This document shows positions 1 to 8,252 of a DNA stretch of 16,845 nt, piece by piece (the stretch's first letter is position 1; each line of letters opens with the position of its first letter). Below the pieces are notes generated by a model, which saw only the letters and a program-made list of their open reading frames with translations, did not search any database and was not told the origin of the DNA. Source of the DNA: Pseudomonadota bacterium (GTDB lineage: Bacteria; Pseudomonadota; Gammaproteobacteria; Burkholderiales; Burkholderiaceae_C); assembly GCA_030918015.1 (NCBI GenBank), contig JAUPTP010000006.1:1-16845 (forward strand), in the 5' to 3' direction. The position numbers and the translations under genes are program-made.

Positions 1-1
1 C

Positions 2-859
2 GAGCACCGCCCGCGCGCGGTGCTGCACTTCGCGGCCGAGAGCCATGTCGACCGCAGCATCCACGGCCCCGGCGAGTTCATCCAGACCAACATGGTGGGC
101 ACCTTCGAGCTGCTGGAGGCCGTGCGCGCCTACTGGAGCGCGCTGGAGGCCGAGCCCAAGTCGGCCTTCCGCTTCCTGCATGTCTCGACCGACGAGGTCT
201 ACGGCTCGCTGTCCGAGACCGACCCGGCCTTCAGCGAGACCACGCCGTATGCGCCCAACAGCCCGTACTCGGCCAGCAAGGCCGGCTCGGACCACCTGGT
301 GCGCGCCTACCACCACACCTACGGCCTGCCGACGCTGACCACCAACTGCTCGAACAACTACGGGCCCTATCACTTCCCCGAGAAGCTGATCCCGCTGATG
401 ATCCTCAACGCCCTGGAGGGCAAGGCGCTGCCGGTCTACGGCGACGGTCAGAACATCCGCGACTGGCTCTATGTGCGCGACCACTGCGAGGCGATCCGCC
501 AGGTGCTGGCCAAGGGTCGGCTGGGCGAGACCTACAACGTCGGCGGCAAGAACGAGATCAGGAACCTGGACGTGGTGCAGGTGATCTGCGCCAAGCTCGA
601 CGCGCTGCGCCCGAAGGCGGACGGCACGAGCTACGCCAGCCAGATCACCTTCGTGGCCGACCGCCCGGGCCATGACCGCCGCTACGCGATCGACCCGACC
701 AAGATCGAGGCCGAGATCGGCTGGACGCCTGCCGAATCCTTCGAGACCGGCATCGACAAGACGGTGACGTGGTATCTGGAGAACACCGCGTGGATCGACT
801 CGGTGCGCACCGGCGCCTACCGCGAGTGGGTCTCGAAGAACTACAGCACGCGCGACTGA
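2..859 (+). CDS. rfbB: dTDP-glucose 4,6-dehydratase, 5' end cut by window
   Basis: RmlB/RfbB is a cytoplasmic NAD-dependent SDR that converts dTDP-glucose to dTDP-4-keto-6-deoxyglucose, the second step of dTDP-L-rhamnose synthesis. The frame is open from base 2, so the gene begins upstream. A GTG at 20 lies inside the conserved core ([14 protein letters not shown]) and is not the real start. About 285 residues are visible; the family is about 355 long, so some 70 residues with the N-terminal glycine-rich NAD loop are missing. Visible hallmarks are the AAESHVDRS block, the STDEVYGSL active-site strand, the catalytic Tyr-x3-Lys (YSASK), the [14 protein letters not shown] substrate-binding segment and the VGGKNE block near the C terminus. 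The stop is followed after 17 bases by rfbD. The assignment is firm and only the true start is unknown. Confidence 0.96.
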   Translation, partial: EHRPRAVLHFAAESHVDRSIHGPGEFIQTNMVGTFELLEAVRAYWSALEAEPKSAFRFLHVSTDEVYGSLSETDPAFSETTPYAPNSPYSASKAGSDHLVRAYHHTYGLPTLTTNCSNNYGPYHFPEKLIPLMILNALEGKALPVYGDGQNIRDWLYVRDHCEAIRQVLAKGRLGETYNVGGKNEIRNLDVVQVICAKLDALRPKADGTSYASQITFVADRPGHDRRYAIDPTKIEAEIGWTPAESFETGIDKTVTWYLENTAWIDSVRTGAYREWVSKNYSTRD

Positions 860-863
860 CGCC

Positions 864-868
864 AGGAG
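864..868 (+). promoter_or_regulatory. Ribosome binding site of rfbD
   Basis: AGGAG lies 8 bases before the ATG at 877. It fixes this ATG as the start rather than any codon further upstream in the same open frame, which reaches back into rfbB. Confidence 0.75.
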
Positions 869-876
869 CCGCAGAC

Positions 877-1764
877 ATGAAGATCCTTCTTCTGGGCAAG
901 GGCGGCCAGGTCGGCTGGGAGCTGCAGCGCGCGCTCGCAGTGCTGGGCGAGGTCGTCGCGCTGGACCATGACAGCGCCGAGCTTCATGGCGACTTCAGCC
1001 GTCCCGAGGGGCTGGCCGCGACCGTCGCCGCCGTCCGGCCGGCCCTGATCGTCAATGCCGCGGCGCACACTGCGGTCGACAAGGCCGAGAGCGAGCCCGA
1101 GCTGGCGCGCGCGATCAACGCGACCGCCCCGGCCGTGCTGGCGCGCTGCGCGGCCGAGACCGGTGCCTGGCTGGTGCACTACAGCACCGACTATGTCTTC
1201 GACGGCTCGGGCGACGCCGCGCGCGACGAGGACGCCGCCACCGGCCCCTTGAGCGTCTACGGCCAGACCAAGCTGGAGGGCGAAGAGCTCATCCGCGCCA
1301 GCGGCTGCCGGCATCTGATCCTGCGCACCAGCTGGGTCTATGCGGCGCGCGGCGGCAACTTCGCCAAGACCATGCTGCGCCTGGCGGCCGAGCGCGAGCG
1401 CCTGACCGTCATCGACGACCAGATCGGCGCGCCCACCGGCGCGGACCTGCTGGCCGACCTGACCGCGCAGATGGTGCGCACCGCGATGGGCAGCGAGATC
1501 GACCTCTCCGGCGTCTACCACGCGGTGGCCGCCGGCGAGACCAGCTGGCACGGCTACGCGAGCTTCGTCATCGAGCAGGCCCGCCAGCGGGGCCGCGAGC
1601 TCAAGGTCCAGGCCATCGATGCGGTGCCGACCAGCGCCTTCCCGACGCCGGCCCGACGCCCGCACAACTCGCGACTGTCCACCACCAAGCTCCAGCAGGT
1701 CTTCGGCCTGCGGCTGCCGTCCTGGCAGCAGGGCGTCGAGCGCATGCTCACCGAGATCCTCTGA
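877..1764 (+). CDS. rfbD: dTDP-4-dehydrorhamnose reductase
   Basis: RmlD reduces dTDP-4-keto-L-rhamnose to dTDP-L-rhamnose with NAD(P)H, the last step of the pathway, in the cytoplasm. The 295 residues match the usual length of about 290-300. Seen directly: the N-terminal nucleotide loop [16 protein letters not shown], the family block [12 protein letters not shown] around residues 63-74, STDYVFDG, the catalytic Tyr-x3-Lys in YGQTKLEGE, and the [14 protein letters not shown] segment. The same frame is open further upstream inside rfbB, but the AGGAG site and the family-typical MKIL N terminus identify the ATG at 877. The gene lies 17 bases after rfbB and 1 base before rfbA, so it is almost certainly co-transcribed with both. 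The B-D-A-C order is the Salmonella rfb order. Confidence 0.97.
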   Translation: MKILLLGKGGQVGWELQRALAVLGEVVALDHDSAELHGDFSRPEGLAATVAAVRPALIVNAAAHTAVDKAESEPELARAINATAPAVLARCAAETGAWLVHYSTDYVFDGSGDAARDEDAATGPLSVYGQTKLEGEELIRASGCRHLILRTSWVYAARGGNFAKTMLRLAAERERLTVIDDQIGAPTGADLLADLTAQMVRTAMGSEIDLSGVYHAVAAGETSWHGYASFVIEQARQRGRELKVQAIDAVPTSAFPTPARRPHNSRLSTTKLQQVFGLRLPSWQQGVERMLTEIL

Positions 1765-1765
1765 C

Positions 1766-2653
1766 ATGAACACTCCTCGCAAGGGCATCATCCTGGCCGG
1801 CGGCTCCGGCACCCGGCTGCACCCGGCCACGCTGGCCATCAGCAAGCAGCTGCTGCCGGTGTACGACAAGCCGATGATCTACTACCCGCTGACCACGCTG
1901 ATGCTGGCCGGGATCCGCGACATCCTGATCATCTCCACGCCGCAGGACACGCCGCGCTTCGAGGCGCTGCTGGGCGACGGCAGCCGCTGGGGCCTGAACC
2001 TGCAGTACTGCGTCCAGCCCAGCCCGGACGGCCTGGCGCAGGCCTTCATCCTGGGCCGCGAGTTCGTCGGCGGCGCGCCCAGCGCCCTGGTGCTGGGCGA
2101 CAACATCTTCCACGGCCATGACCTGCAGCAGCTGCTCAACAGCGCCACCAGCCGGGAGACGGGCGCCAGCGTCTTCGCCTATCACGTGCATGATCCGGAG
2201 CGCTACGGCGTGGTGGCGTTCGACGACAAGAAGCGTGCGCTGAGCATCGAGGAAAAGCCCCAGACCCTGAAGAGCAACTACGCGGTGACCGGCCTGTACT
2301 TCTACGACAGCCAGGTCTGCGACATCGCCGCCAACATCGCGCCCAGCCCGCGCGGCGAGCTGGAGATCACGGATGTCAACGCCGAGTACCTGCGCCAGGG
2401 CCGCCTGAGCGTGGAGATCATGGGCCGCGGCTATGCGTGGCTGGACACCGGCACCCACGACAGCCTGATGGAGGCGGGGCAGTTCATCGCCACGCTCGAG
2501 AAGCGCCAGGGCCTGAAGGTGGCGTGCCCGGAGGAGATCGCGTGGCGCCGCGGCTGGATCGATGCCGCGCAGCTCGAGCGGCTCGCCCAGCCGATGCTCA
2601 AGAACGGCTACGGCCAGTACCTGAAGAAGCTGCTCGCCGAGCAGGTCTTCTGA
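1766..2653 (+). CDS. rfbA: Glucose-1-phosphate thymidylyltransferase
   Basis: RmlA couples dTTP and glucose-1-phosphate to dTDP-glucose and pyrophosphate, the first and feedback-controlled step of dTDP-rhamnose synthesis. The protein has 295 residues, the normal family length. Seen directly: the nucleotide-binding signature [16 protein letters not shown] at the N terminus, [17 protein letters not shown], the metal-binding LGDNIFHG, the EKPQ and [11 protein letters not shown] segments, and the second metal-site region [13 protein letters not shown]. The ATG follows the rfbD stop by one base, which implies translational coupling; the Shine-Dalgarno match is weak. The frame is open about 150 bases upstream inside rfbD, but that extra peptide is arginine-rich out-of-frame translation and is not part of the protein. 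Here the window also carries a second glucose-1-phosphate nucleotidyltransferase (rfbF), which feeds the separate CDP pathway. Confidence 0.97.
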   Translation: MNTPRKGIILAGGSGTRLHPATLAISKQLLPVYDKPMIYYPLTTLMLAGIRDILIISTPQDTPRFEALLGDGSRWGLNLQYCVQPSPDGLAQAFILGREFVGGAPSALVLGDNIFHGHDLQQLLNSATSRETGASVFAYHVHDPERYGVVAFDDKKRALSIEEKPQTLKSNYAVTGLYFYDSQVCDIAANIAPSPRGELEITDVNAEYLRQGRLSVEIMGRGYAWLDTGTHDSLMEAGQFIATLEKRQGLKVACPEEIAWRRGWIDAAQLERLAQPMLKNGYGQYLKKLLAEQVF

Positions 2654-2683
2654 GCGCGTACCCGAACACGACGACGACACGAC

Positions 2684-3235
2684 ATGAACATCATCCGCAC
2701 CGCCATTCCCGACGTGCTGATCCTCGAGCCGAAGGTGTTCGGCGACGCACGCGGCTTCTTCATGGAGAGCTGGAACCAGAAGGTCTTCGACGAGGCGGTG
2801 GGCCACCCGGTGCGCTTCGTGCAGGACAACCACTCGCGCTCGAGCCGCGGCGTGCTGCGCGGCCTGCACTACCAGCTGCCGCCGCATGCGCAGGGCAAGC
2901 TGGTGCGCGTGGTCTCCGGCTCGGTCTTCGACGTCGCGGTGGACCTGCGCCGCGGCAGCCCGACCTTCGGCCAGTGGGCCGGCGTCGAGCTGACCGGCGA
3001 GAACCACCGCCAGTTCTGGATCCCGCCGGGCTTCGCGCACGGCTTCGTCGTCACCAGCGAGACGGCCGACTTCCTCTACAAGACCACCGACCTGTACGCG
3101 CCGCAGTGCGAGGGCGCGGTGCGCTGGGACGACCCGACGGTCGGCATCACCTGGCCCGAGCTCGGCATGGCGCCGCTGCTGTCTGCCAAGGATGCGGTGG
3201 CGCCGCTGCTGGCCGACGCGCGGCATTTCGACTGA
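2684..3235 (+). CDS. rfbC: dTDP-4-dehydrorhamnose 3,5-epimerase
   Basis: RmlC is a cupin-fold epimerase that inverts C3 and C5 of dTDP-4-keto-6-deoxy-D-glucose, giving the L-sugar reduced by RfbD. The protein has 183 residues, the standard length. Seen directly: DARGFFMESWN near the N terminus, the RGVLRGLHYQ strand with the catalytic His at residue 62, Lys72, Tyr132 in FLYKTTDLY, Asp170 expected to pair with His62, and FWIPPGFAHGFVV, the family signature. Catalytic numbering is by analogy with characterised RmlC enzymes. It begins 30 bases after rfbA. The gap has an ACG-rich run (2668-2680) and no recognisable Shine-Dalgarno sequence, which is unusual for this operon. A stretch with promoter-like elements follows the gene. 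Confidence 0.97.
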   Translation: MNIIRTAIPDVLILEPKVFGDARGFFMESWNQKVFDEAVGHPVRFVQDNHSRSSRGVLRGLHYQLPPHAQGKLVRVVSGSVFDVAVDLRRGSPTFGQWAGVELTGENHRQFWIPPGFAHGFVVTSETADFLYKTTDLYAPQCEGAVRWDDPTVGITWPELGMAPLLSAKDAVAPLLADARHFD

Positions 3236-3246
3236 CGGAGCCCCTC

Positions 3247-3252
3247 TACAAT
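3247..3252 (+). promoter_or_regulatory. Possible -10 promoter element before the export genes
   Basis: TACAAT matches the sigma-70 -10 consensus at 5 of 6 positions and lies about 70 bases before the export gene. The -35 region is poor: the nearest candidate, TTTCGA at 3226-3231, gives a short 15-base spacer. A second weak pair is TTGTCT at 3281-3286 with GATACC at 3304-3309, 17 bases apart. This A/T-richer gap is the only plausible internal promoter between rfbC and the export genes. The call is tentative. Confidence 0.3.
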
Positions 3253-3259
3253 CTGAACG

Positions 3260-3282
3260 AACCGCCGGATTTTCGGGTGGTT
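3260..3282 (+). other. Inverted repeat (hairpin) in the leader of the export gene
   Basis: AACCGCC (3260-3266) can pair with GGTGGTT (3276-3282), one pair being G-U, around a nine-base loop. No uninterrupted T run follows directly, only a mixed stretch around 3291-3298, so it does not look like an intrinsic terminator. It could be an mRNA leader structure or attenuator ahead of the export gene, or mean nothing. Confidence 0.35.
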
Positions 3283-3320
3283 GTCTCAGATTCTTTTCGA
3301 TCCGATACCCATCCATTTCG

Positions 3321-5327
3321 ATGACGTCTTCTCGCTCGGTTATCCCTTTGCTGCGTGGCGGCCTGCTCGCCGTGGCCCTCGCCGGGCTCCACTTCGGGGC
3401 CTGCGCCCAGTGGAACACCTCCTCATCCTCTGACATGTATGGCACCTCGTCCGACGAGACGGGGCAGCAGAACGGCTCGACGTCCTCCAATGCGCAGGGC
3501 ACCGTGACGGAGGCGGGCAGCTCGGTGAGCGGCAGCAGCACGGTGCGGCTGCAGTCCGGCAACACCTCCAGCTCGAACGCCAGCTCGACGCAGAAGCGCT
3601 CCAGCAACGGCAGCAACAGCACGAGCGACGAGCGTCAGCGCCGGCTCAACGGCGACGACACCCAGGACGACGCGCAGCAGCCGCCCGAGGTGGCCCGCCC
3701 CGACGAGTTCGAGGTCTACCTGCGCAAGCTGGGCTACCGCAACATCAAGCGCTTCGGCCAGGAGCTGATGGCCGGGCGGGGCGGCTTCGACGCCCCCGAG
3801 ACCAGCGGCCTGGTGCCGGCGGACTACGTGATCGGCGCCAACGACGAGCTGCATGTCACGATCTGGGGCTCGGCCGATGCCGATCTGCGCCTGCAGGTCG
3901 ACCGCAGCGGACGCATCACGATTCCGCGCATCGGCGCCATTCCGGTGGCGGGCGTGAAGTTCGGCGACGTGACCGAGCTGATCTCGCGCCGCGTCGGCCA
4001 GGTCTTCCGCAACTACCAGGTGAGCGTCACGCTCGGCCAGGTGCGCAGCGTGCGCGTCTACGTGACCGGGCATGTCAAGCGTCCGGGCGTCTACAACGTC
4101 AGCGCGCTGTCGAGCGTCGTCAGCGCCCTCATGCGCAGCGGCGGCCCGACCGCCGCGGGCAGCCTGCGCCTGGTCGATCTGCGCCGTGGCAAGGATCTGG
4201 TCACCCGCTACGACCTCTATGACCTGCTGGTCAAGGGCGACCGCAGCGCCGACCGCGTGGTGCAGAACGGCGATGTGATCCACATCGGTCCGGTCGGTGC
4301 TCAGGTCGCGCTGGTGGGCAGCGTCAACCGCCCGGCCATCTTCGAGCTGAAGGCCGGCGAGACGATCGACGACCTGCTGACGATGGCCGGCGGCTTCACG
4401 GCGGTGGCCGACCGTTCGCGGCTGTCGATCGAGCGCCTGGACGAGCGCGCCAAGACCCGTGTCGCCCAGCTGGAGCTGCCGGGGGCGGCCTCGCAGGCGC
4501 CCGCCAGCGGCGACGTGCTGCGCGCCTTCAGCGCGGTCGAGGCCACCCAGCCGGTGGCGCGCCAGAACAAGCGCATCCGCATCGAGGGCGAAGTGCTCAA
4601 GCCGGGCGAGTACGTCCTGCCCCCCAACGTGACCGTGAGCCAGGCGCTGGGCCTGGCGGGCGGCCTGACCTCGAATGCCTATCTCTACGGCACCGAGTTC
4701 ACCCGCGAGTCCGTGCGCCAGCAGCAGCAGGTCAGCTACGACCGCGCCCTGCGCGACATGGAGACCGAATTCGCCCGCTCCTCGGCCACGCAGCGCGCGA
4801 TCAGCGCCGACGAGGCCGCCACCTTCGAGCAGCGCAACACCGCCACCACCCGCCTGATCGAGAAGCTGCGCCAGGTGCGCCCGACCGGCCGTGTCGTGCT
4901 GCAGATGACGCCGGGTTCCGACCGGCTGCCGGATCTCGCCCTGGAAGACGGCGACCGCATCCTGGTGCCGGCCCGGCCGACCACGGTCAACGTCTTCGGC
5001 TCGGTCTTCAGCAGCGGCGCCTTCCTGCAGGAGAAGGGCCGGTCGTTCTCGGACTACCTCAACCAGGCTGGCGGCCCCACCCGTGGCGCCGACGATGGCG
5101 CGATCTTCGTGCTGCGTCCCAACGGCAGCGTGGTCAGCCAGTTGCAGCGATCCTCCTTCTTCGGTCTGGTCGGCGACATCGGCGGCACCAAGGCCGAGCC
5201 CGGCGACACCATCTTCGTGCCGGAGCGCATGAACAAGACCACCTGGGTGCAGGACCTGAAGGAATGGACGCAGATCCTGTATCAGTTCGGTCTGGGTGCG
5301 GCTGCGCTCAAGACGCTGCAGAACTGA
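3321..5327 (+). CDS. Outer-membrane polysaccharide export protein (OPX/Wza class, SLBB repeats)
   Basis: OPX proteins form the periplasm-to-surface channel for capsule or exopolysaccharide and work with an inner-membrane co-polymerase, here probably the next gene. The protein has 668 residues, well above Wza (about 380). Residues 1-29 are a signal peptide with likely cleavage after Ala-Cys-Ala; Cys28 could instead be lipidated, though the lipobox is imperfect. Residues about 31-105 are rich in Ser, Asn and Thr. A polysaccharide-export (PES) domain spans about 165-242 (VPADYVIGANDELHVTIWG). Several SLBB-like modules follow: about 244-322 (VYVTGHVKRPGVYNV), 328-400, 418-460 (IEGEVLKPGEYVLPP) and 555-635 (VNVFGSVFSSGAFLQ). 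A C-terminal segment, 645-667, resembles the membrane-spanning helix of Wza. The ATG at 3321 is the only start that gives an N-terminal signal peptide; no Shine-Dalgarno is visible. The same frame reaches back into rfbC, but that part is not coding here. Confidence 0.9.
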   Translation: MTSSRSVIPLLRGGLLAVALAGLHFGACAQWNTSSSSDMYGTSSDETGQQNGSTSSNAQGTVTEAGSSVSGSSTVRLQSGNTSSSNASSTQKRSSNGSNSTSDERQRRLNGDDTQDDAQQPPEVARPDEFEVYLRKLGYRNIKRFGQELMAGRGGFDAPETSGLVPADYVIGANDELHVTIWGSADADLRLQVDRSGRITIPRIGAIPVAGVKFGDVTELISRRVGQVFRNYQVSVTLGQVRSVRVYVTGHVKRPGVYNVSALSSVVSALMRSGGPTAAGSLRLVDLRRGKDLVTRYDLYDLLVKGDRSADRVVQNGDVIHIGPVGAQVALVGSVNRPAIFELKAGETIDDLLTMAGGFTAVADRSRLSIERLDERAKTRVAQLELPGAASQAPASGDVLRAFSAVEATQPVARQNKRIRIEGEVLKPGEYVLPPNVTVSQALGLAGGLTSNAYLYGTEFTRESVRQQQQVSYDRALRDMETEFARSSATQRAISADEAATFEQRNTATTRLIEKLRQVRPTGRVVLQMTPGSDRLPDLALEDGDRILVPARPTTVNVFGSVFSSGAFLQEKGRSFSDYLNQAGGPTRGADDGAIFVLRPNGSVVSQLQRSSFFGLVGDIGGTKAEPGDTIFVPERMNKTTWVQDLKEWTQILYQFGLGAAALKTLQN

Positions 5328-5330
5328 GGC

Positions 5331-5334
5331 AGGG
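5331..5334 (+). promoter_or_regulatory. Ribosome binding site of the PCP gene
   Basis: AGGG, within the purine-rich run 5326-5334 that overlaps the stop of the export gene, lies 8 bases before the ATG at 5343. It supports that start and coupled translation with the upstream gene. Confidence 0.55.
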
Positions 5335-5342
5335 CGCATCAC

Positions 5343-6446
5343 ATGAACGACACGACTCGCTCTGCCGCCTGGGATGAGGAGGACGGCATCAGCCTGATGG
5401 AGCTGGCCTCGCTCGTCGGCGCCCAGTGGAAACTCATCCTGGCCGGCACGGTGCTGGCCGGTGCCGCCGGCTTCGGCGGTGCCTCGCTGCTCAAGCCCGT
5501 GTTCACCGCACGCACCGTGATCATGCCGCCGCAGCAGCAGCAAAGCTCGGCGGCCAGCGCTCTCAGCTCGCTGGGCGCGCTGGCCGGGCTGGCTGGAGGC
5601 TCGGTCAAGAGCCCGGTGGACCAGTATGTCGCCCTGATGCAGAGCGTCACGGTGTCGGACCGGCTGATCGACCGGTTCAAGCTGATGGAGGTCTATGACG
5701 AGGAGTTCCGCTCCGGGGCGCGCAAGGAATTGCTGAAGCAGGCCCTGATCACGGTGGGCAAGAAGGATGGCCTGATCGTGGTCGAGGTCGATGACCACGA
5801 TGCCAAGCGCGCCGCCGACCTGGCCAATGCATATGTCGACGAGCTGCGCTACATGACCAACACGCTGGCGGTCAGCGAGGCCCAGCAGCGGCGGCGCTTC
5901 TTCGAGCAGCAGCTCGAGGCGACCAAGGCCCGCCTGACCGCCGCCCAGACGGCGCTGCAGGAAAGCGGCTTCAATGCCAGCGCCCTGCGGGCCGAGCCGA
6001 AATCGGCCGCCGAGGGCTACGCCAAGCTGCGAGCCGAGGTCACTGCCGCCGAGGTGAAGCTGCAGACGATGCGGCGCAATCTGGCCGACCGTGCGCCTGA
6101 GGTGCAGCAACAGCAGGCCCAGCTGGACGCCCTGCGTGCCGAGCTGGCCAAGCTGGAGCAGCGCGAAGCCTCGGCCGCGCCGCGCGACGCGGGCTACATC
6201 GGGCGCTACCGCGACTACAAGTACCAGGAAACGCTGTTCGATCTGTACGCCAAGCAGTTCGAGCTGGCCCGCATGGACGAGAGCCGCGAGGGCGGGCTGA
6301 TCCAGGTGGTCGACGTCGCCACGGCGCCTGACCGCAAGAGCAAGCCCAAGCGCGGTGCGATCGCGGCTGGGGCGGCGGTGCTGGCGGGCTTGCTGCTGTC
6401 GGTGCGTGCCATCGTGGTCGGGCTGCGCGCCCGGCCGCAGTCGTGA
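5343..6446 (+). CDS. Polysaccharide co-polymerase / chain-length determinant (Wzz/GNVR family, no kinase)
   Basis: PCP proteins sit in the inner membrane, control polysaccharide chain length and couple polymerisation to the OPX channel. The protein has 367 residues. Seen directly: a first membrane segment at about 30-50 after a short acidic N terminus, a small Gln/Ser/Ala-rich stretch after MPP (about 61-75), a long periplasmic region with strong coiled-coil character (about 185-290, many Gln, Ala, Glu, Arg), the conserved pre-membrane motif VATAPDRKSKPKRG, and a second membrane segment at about 338-361. It stops soon after that segment, so the cytoplasmic tyrosine-kinase domain of Wzc is absent. 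The size resembles KpsE/VexD-type or Wzz-type proteins. It begins 15 bases after the OPX gene, and the two very likely work together. Which polymer they serve cannot be read from the sequence. Confidence 0.9.
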   Translation: MNDTTRSAAWDEEDGISLMELASLVGAQWKLILAGTVLAGAAGFGGASLLKPVFTARTVIMPPQQQQSSAASALSSLGALAGLAGGSVKSPVDQYVALMQSVTVSDRLIDRFKLMEVYDEEFRSGARKELLKQALITVGKKDGLIVVEVDDHDAKRAADLANAYVDELRYMTNTLAVSEAQQRRRFFEQQLEATKARLTAAQTALQESGFNASALRAEPKSAAEGYAKLRAEVTAAEVKLQTMRRNLADRAPEVQQQQAQLDALRAELAKLEQREASAAPRDAGYIGRYRDYKYQETLFDLYAKQFELARMDESREGGLIQVVDVATAPDRKSKPKRGAIAAGAAVLAGLLLSVRAIVVGLRARPQS

Positions 6447-6460
6447 TTCACGAGGGTCGC

Positions 6461-7450
6461 ATGCCTCTGATCACCACCACGCAAGGTCGGCAGTTCTCCG
6501 TCGCCGAGGGCGAAAGCTTGCTGGATGCGGCGCTGCGGGCCGATGTCGCCCTGTCCTACAGTTGCCGCACCGGCCGCTGCAGTTCCTGCAAGGGCAAGAT
6601 TCGCGAAGGCGAAACCCGTCTGCTGCATGAGGAAACCGGGCTGAGTTCCGCTGAGCGCGAGGCGGGCTGGGTGCTGACCTGCGCGCGGCAGGCCGTGTCG
6701 GACGTGTTGCTCGAGGTCGAGGATCTGGGGGTGCCCTTGATTCCGGCTCGCACGCTGCCCTGCCGCATCCAGAGTCTGGAGCGCTTGTCCGCCGATGTGC
6801 TCCGCGTGGAGCTGCGTCTGCCGCCCAACAGCCGATTCAATTACCGGGCCGGCCAGTACATCGACGTGATCGGTCCTGGCGGGGTGCGCCGCAGCTACTC
6901 GGTCGCCAATGCCCTGGTGGAAGGCCGCCCGCTGGAACTGCACATCCGTCAGGTGCCGGGTGGCGCCATGAGCCAGTACTGGTTCGAGCAGGCGCGCCCC
7001 AATGATCTGCTGCGTCTTCACGGGCCGCTGGGCACGTTCTTTCTGCGCGATGTGGCAGATCGGGATCTGGTTTTCCTGGCAACGGGCACCGGCCTGGCGC
7101 CGGTCAAGGCCATGCTGGAGAGCCTGTCGGAGGCGGATGCTCCGCGTTCTCGCTCGGTGACCGTCTACTGGGGTGGGCGGGTGCCTGAGGATCTGTACTG
7201 GGAGAGCAGCGCACTGGCCGTGCCCCATCGGTTCGTGCCGGTGCTCTCCCGTGCGGACGCCGACTGGCATGGCCGGCGAGGCCATGTGCAGGCGGTGATG
7301 CTGGCCGATTCCACCGCCCTGGACCAGAGTGTGGTGTACGCCTGTGGTTCTGACCTGATGATCCGGGATGCACATGCGCAGCTCGTGGCGGCGGGGCTGC
7401 CCGAGCAGCGTTTCCATTCCGACGCCTTTGTCTGCTCCTCCGCTGCTTGA
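6461..7450 (+). CDS. ddhD: CDP-6-deoxy-L-threo-D-glycero-4-hexulose-3-dehydrase reductase (E3)
   Basis: This NADH-dependent iron-sulfur flavoprotein (also called AscD or RfbI) passes electrons to RfbH, completing C3 deoxygenation of CDP-4-keto-6-deoxyglucose. Seen directly: a plant-type [2Fe-2S] ferredoxin domain at about 1-90 with Cys35, Cys40, Cys43 and Cys74 (C-x4-C-x2-C then C), a FAD-binding block RRSYSVAN at about 143-150, and an NAD-binding block [15 protein letters not shown] at about 205-219 with the terminal YACGSDLMI segment. The ATG at 6461 gives 329 residues, matching the length I recall for characterised AscD; GAGGG at 6452-6456 lies just upstream, 4 bases away. A GTG at 6443 overlapping the previous stop would add six residues but has no Shine-Dalgarno. 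Third positions are less G/C-rich than in the rml genes. It is the first gene of the ddhD-A-B-C block. Confidence 0.94.
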   Translation: MPLITTTQGRQFSVAEGESLLDAALRADVALSYSCRTGRCSSCKGKIREGETRLLHEETGLSSAEREAGWVLTCARQAVSDVLLEVEDLGVPLIPARTLPCRIQSLERLSADVLRVELRLPPNSRFNYRAGQYIDVIGPGGVRRSYSVANALVEGRPLELHIRQVPGGAMSQYWFEQARPNDLLRLHGPLGTFFLRDVADRDLVFLATGTGLAPVKAMLESLSEADAPRSRSVTVYWGGRVPEDLYWESSALAVPHRFVPVLSRADADWHGRRGHVQAVMLADSTALDQSVVYACGSDLMIRDAHAQLVAAGLPEQRFHSDAFVCSSAA

Positions 7451-7463
7451 CTCCAACGTATCC

Positions 7464-7470
7464 AAAGGGA
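7464..7470 (+). promoter_or_regulatory. Ribosome binding site of rfbF
   Basis: AAAGGGA lies 8 bases before the ATG at 7479. It identifies this start over several in-frame codons that overlap the end of the reductase gene upstream. Confidence 0.7.
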
Positions 7471-7478
7471 CTGAACGC

Positions 7479-8252
7479 ATGAAAGCCGTGATCCTGGCCG
7501 GGGGCCTGGGCACCCGCCTGAGCGAAGAAACCGCGACCCGCCCGAAGCCGATGGTGGAGATCGGTGGCAAGCCGATCCTGTGGCACATCCTGAAGATGTA
7601 CTCGCACCACGGCGTCAACGACTTCGTGATCTGCTGTGGCTACAAGGGCTACGTGATCAAGGAGTACTTCGCCAACTACTTCCTGCACATGTCGGACGTC
7701 ACCTTCGACATGCGCAGCAACCGCATGGAAGTGCATCACAAGCGCGCCGAGCCCTGGAACGTGACGCTGGTCGACACCGGTGATCACTCCATGACCGGCG
7801 GCCGCCTGAAGCGCGTGGCCCGCTATGTGGAGAACGACGAGGCCTTCTGCTTCACCTATGGCGATGGCGTGGGCGATGTCGACATCAGCGCGACGATCGA
7901 CTTCCATCGCCAGCATGGCAAGGCGGCCACGCTCACCGCGACCTACCCGCCGGGCCGTTTCGGCGCGCTGGATATCCAGAACCGTCAGGTCATGAGCTTC
8001 AAGGAAAAGCCCAAGGGCGATGGCGCCATGATCAACGGCGGCTTCTTCGTGCTGTCGCCCAAGGTCTTGAGCTATCTGAAGGATGACGCGACCATCTGGG
8101 AGCAGGAGCCGCTGACGAATCTGGCAGCGGACGACGAGCTGATGGCCTACGAGCACCAAGGCTTCTGGCAGCCGATGGACACGCTGCGGGACAAGGTGCT
8201 GCTCGAAGAGCTGTGGACCTCGGGCCAGGCCCCCTGGAAGAAGTGGGATTGA
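7479..8252 (+). CDS. rfbF: Glucose-1-phosphate cytidylyltransferase
   Basis: RfbF (DdhA, AscA) forms CDP-glucose from CTP and glucose-1-phosphate, the entry step to all CDP-3,6-dideoxyhexoses. The 257 residues equal the usual family length. Seen directly: the nucleotidyltransferase signature [25 protein letters not shown] at the N terminus (split here by function: glycine loop 7-12, [13 protein letters not shown] 21-33), [13 protein letters not shown], the metal-site region [27 protein letters not shown], and the terminal [11 protein letters not shown] typical of this subfamily and distinct from RfbA. The stop overlaps the start of rfbG in TGATG, implying translational coupling. Confidence in the specific CTP activity is high because rfbG, rfbH and the E3 reductase surround it. 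Confidence 0.96.
   Translation: MKAVILAGGLGTRLSEETATRPKPMVEIGGKPILWHILKMYSHHGVNDFVICCGYKGYVIKEYFANYFLHMSDVTFDMRSNRMEVHHKRAEPWNVTLVDTGDHSMTGGRLKRVARYVENDEAFCFTYGDGVGDVDISATIDFHRQHGKAATLTATYPPGRFGALDIQNRQVMSFKEKPKGDGAMINGGFFVLSPKVLSYLKDDATIWEQEPLTNLAADDELMAYEHQGFWQPMDTLRDKVLLEELWTSGQAPWKKWD

Noticed and set aside
3260..3298. Intrinsic terminator after rfbC
   Set aside because: The stem has only seven pairs with one G-U, a nine-base loop, and no T run directly after it, so termination is not supported.
1748..3622. A 624-codon minus-strand open frame opposite rfbA, rfbC and the start of the export gene
   Set aside because: Antisense of well-recognised genes with no domain signature; long open frames are expected by chance at this G/C content.
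3423..6110. An 895-codon open frame on the minus strand across the export and PCP genes
   Set aside because: It is opposite two genes with clear domains, its translation is Ala/Arg/His/Gly/Leu-rich low-complexity typical of antisense frames in high-GC DNA, and no motif is recognisable.
6443..6460. GTG 6443 overlapping the PCP stop as the start of the E3 reductase
   Set aside because: No ribosome binding site precedes it, while ATG 6461 gives a 329-residue protein and a typical ferredoxin-domain N terminus. It cannot be fully excluded because GTGA overlaps occur elsewhere in this operon.
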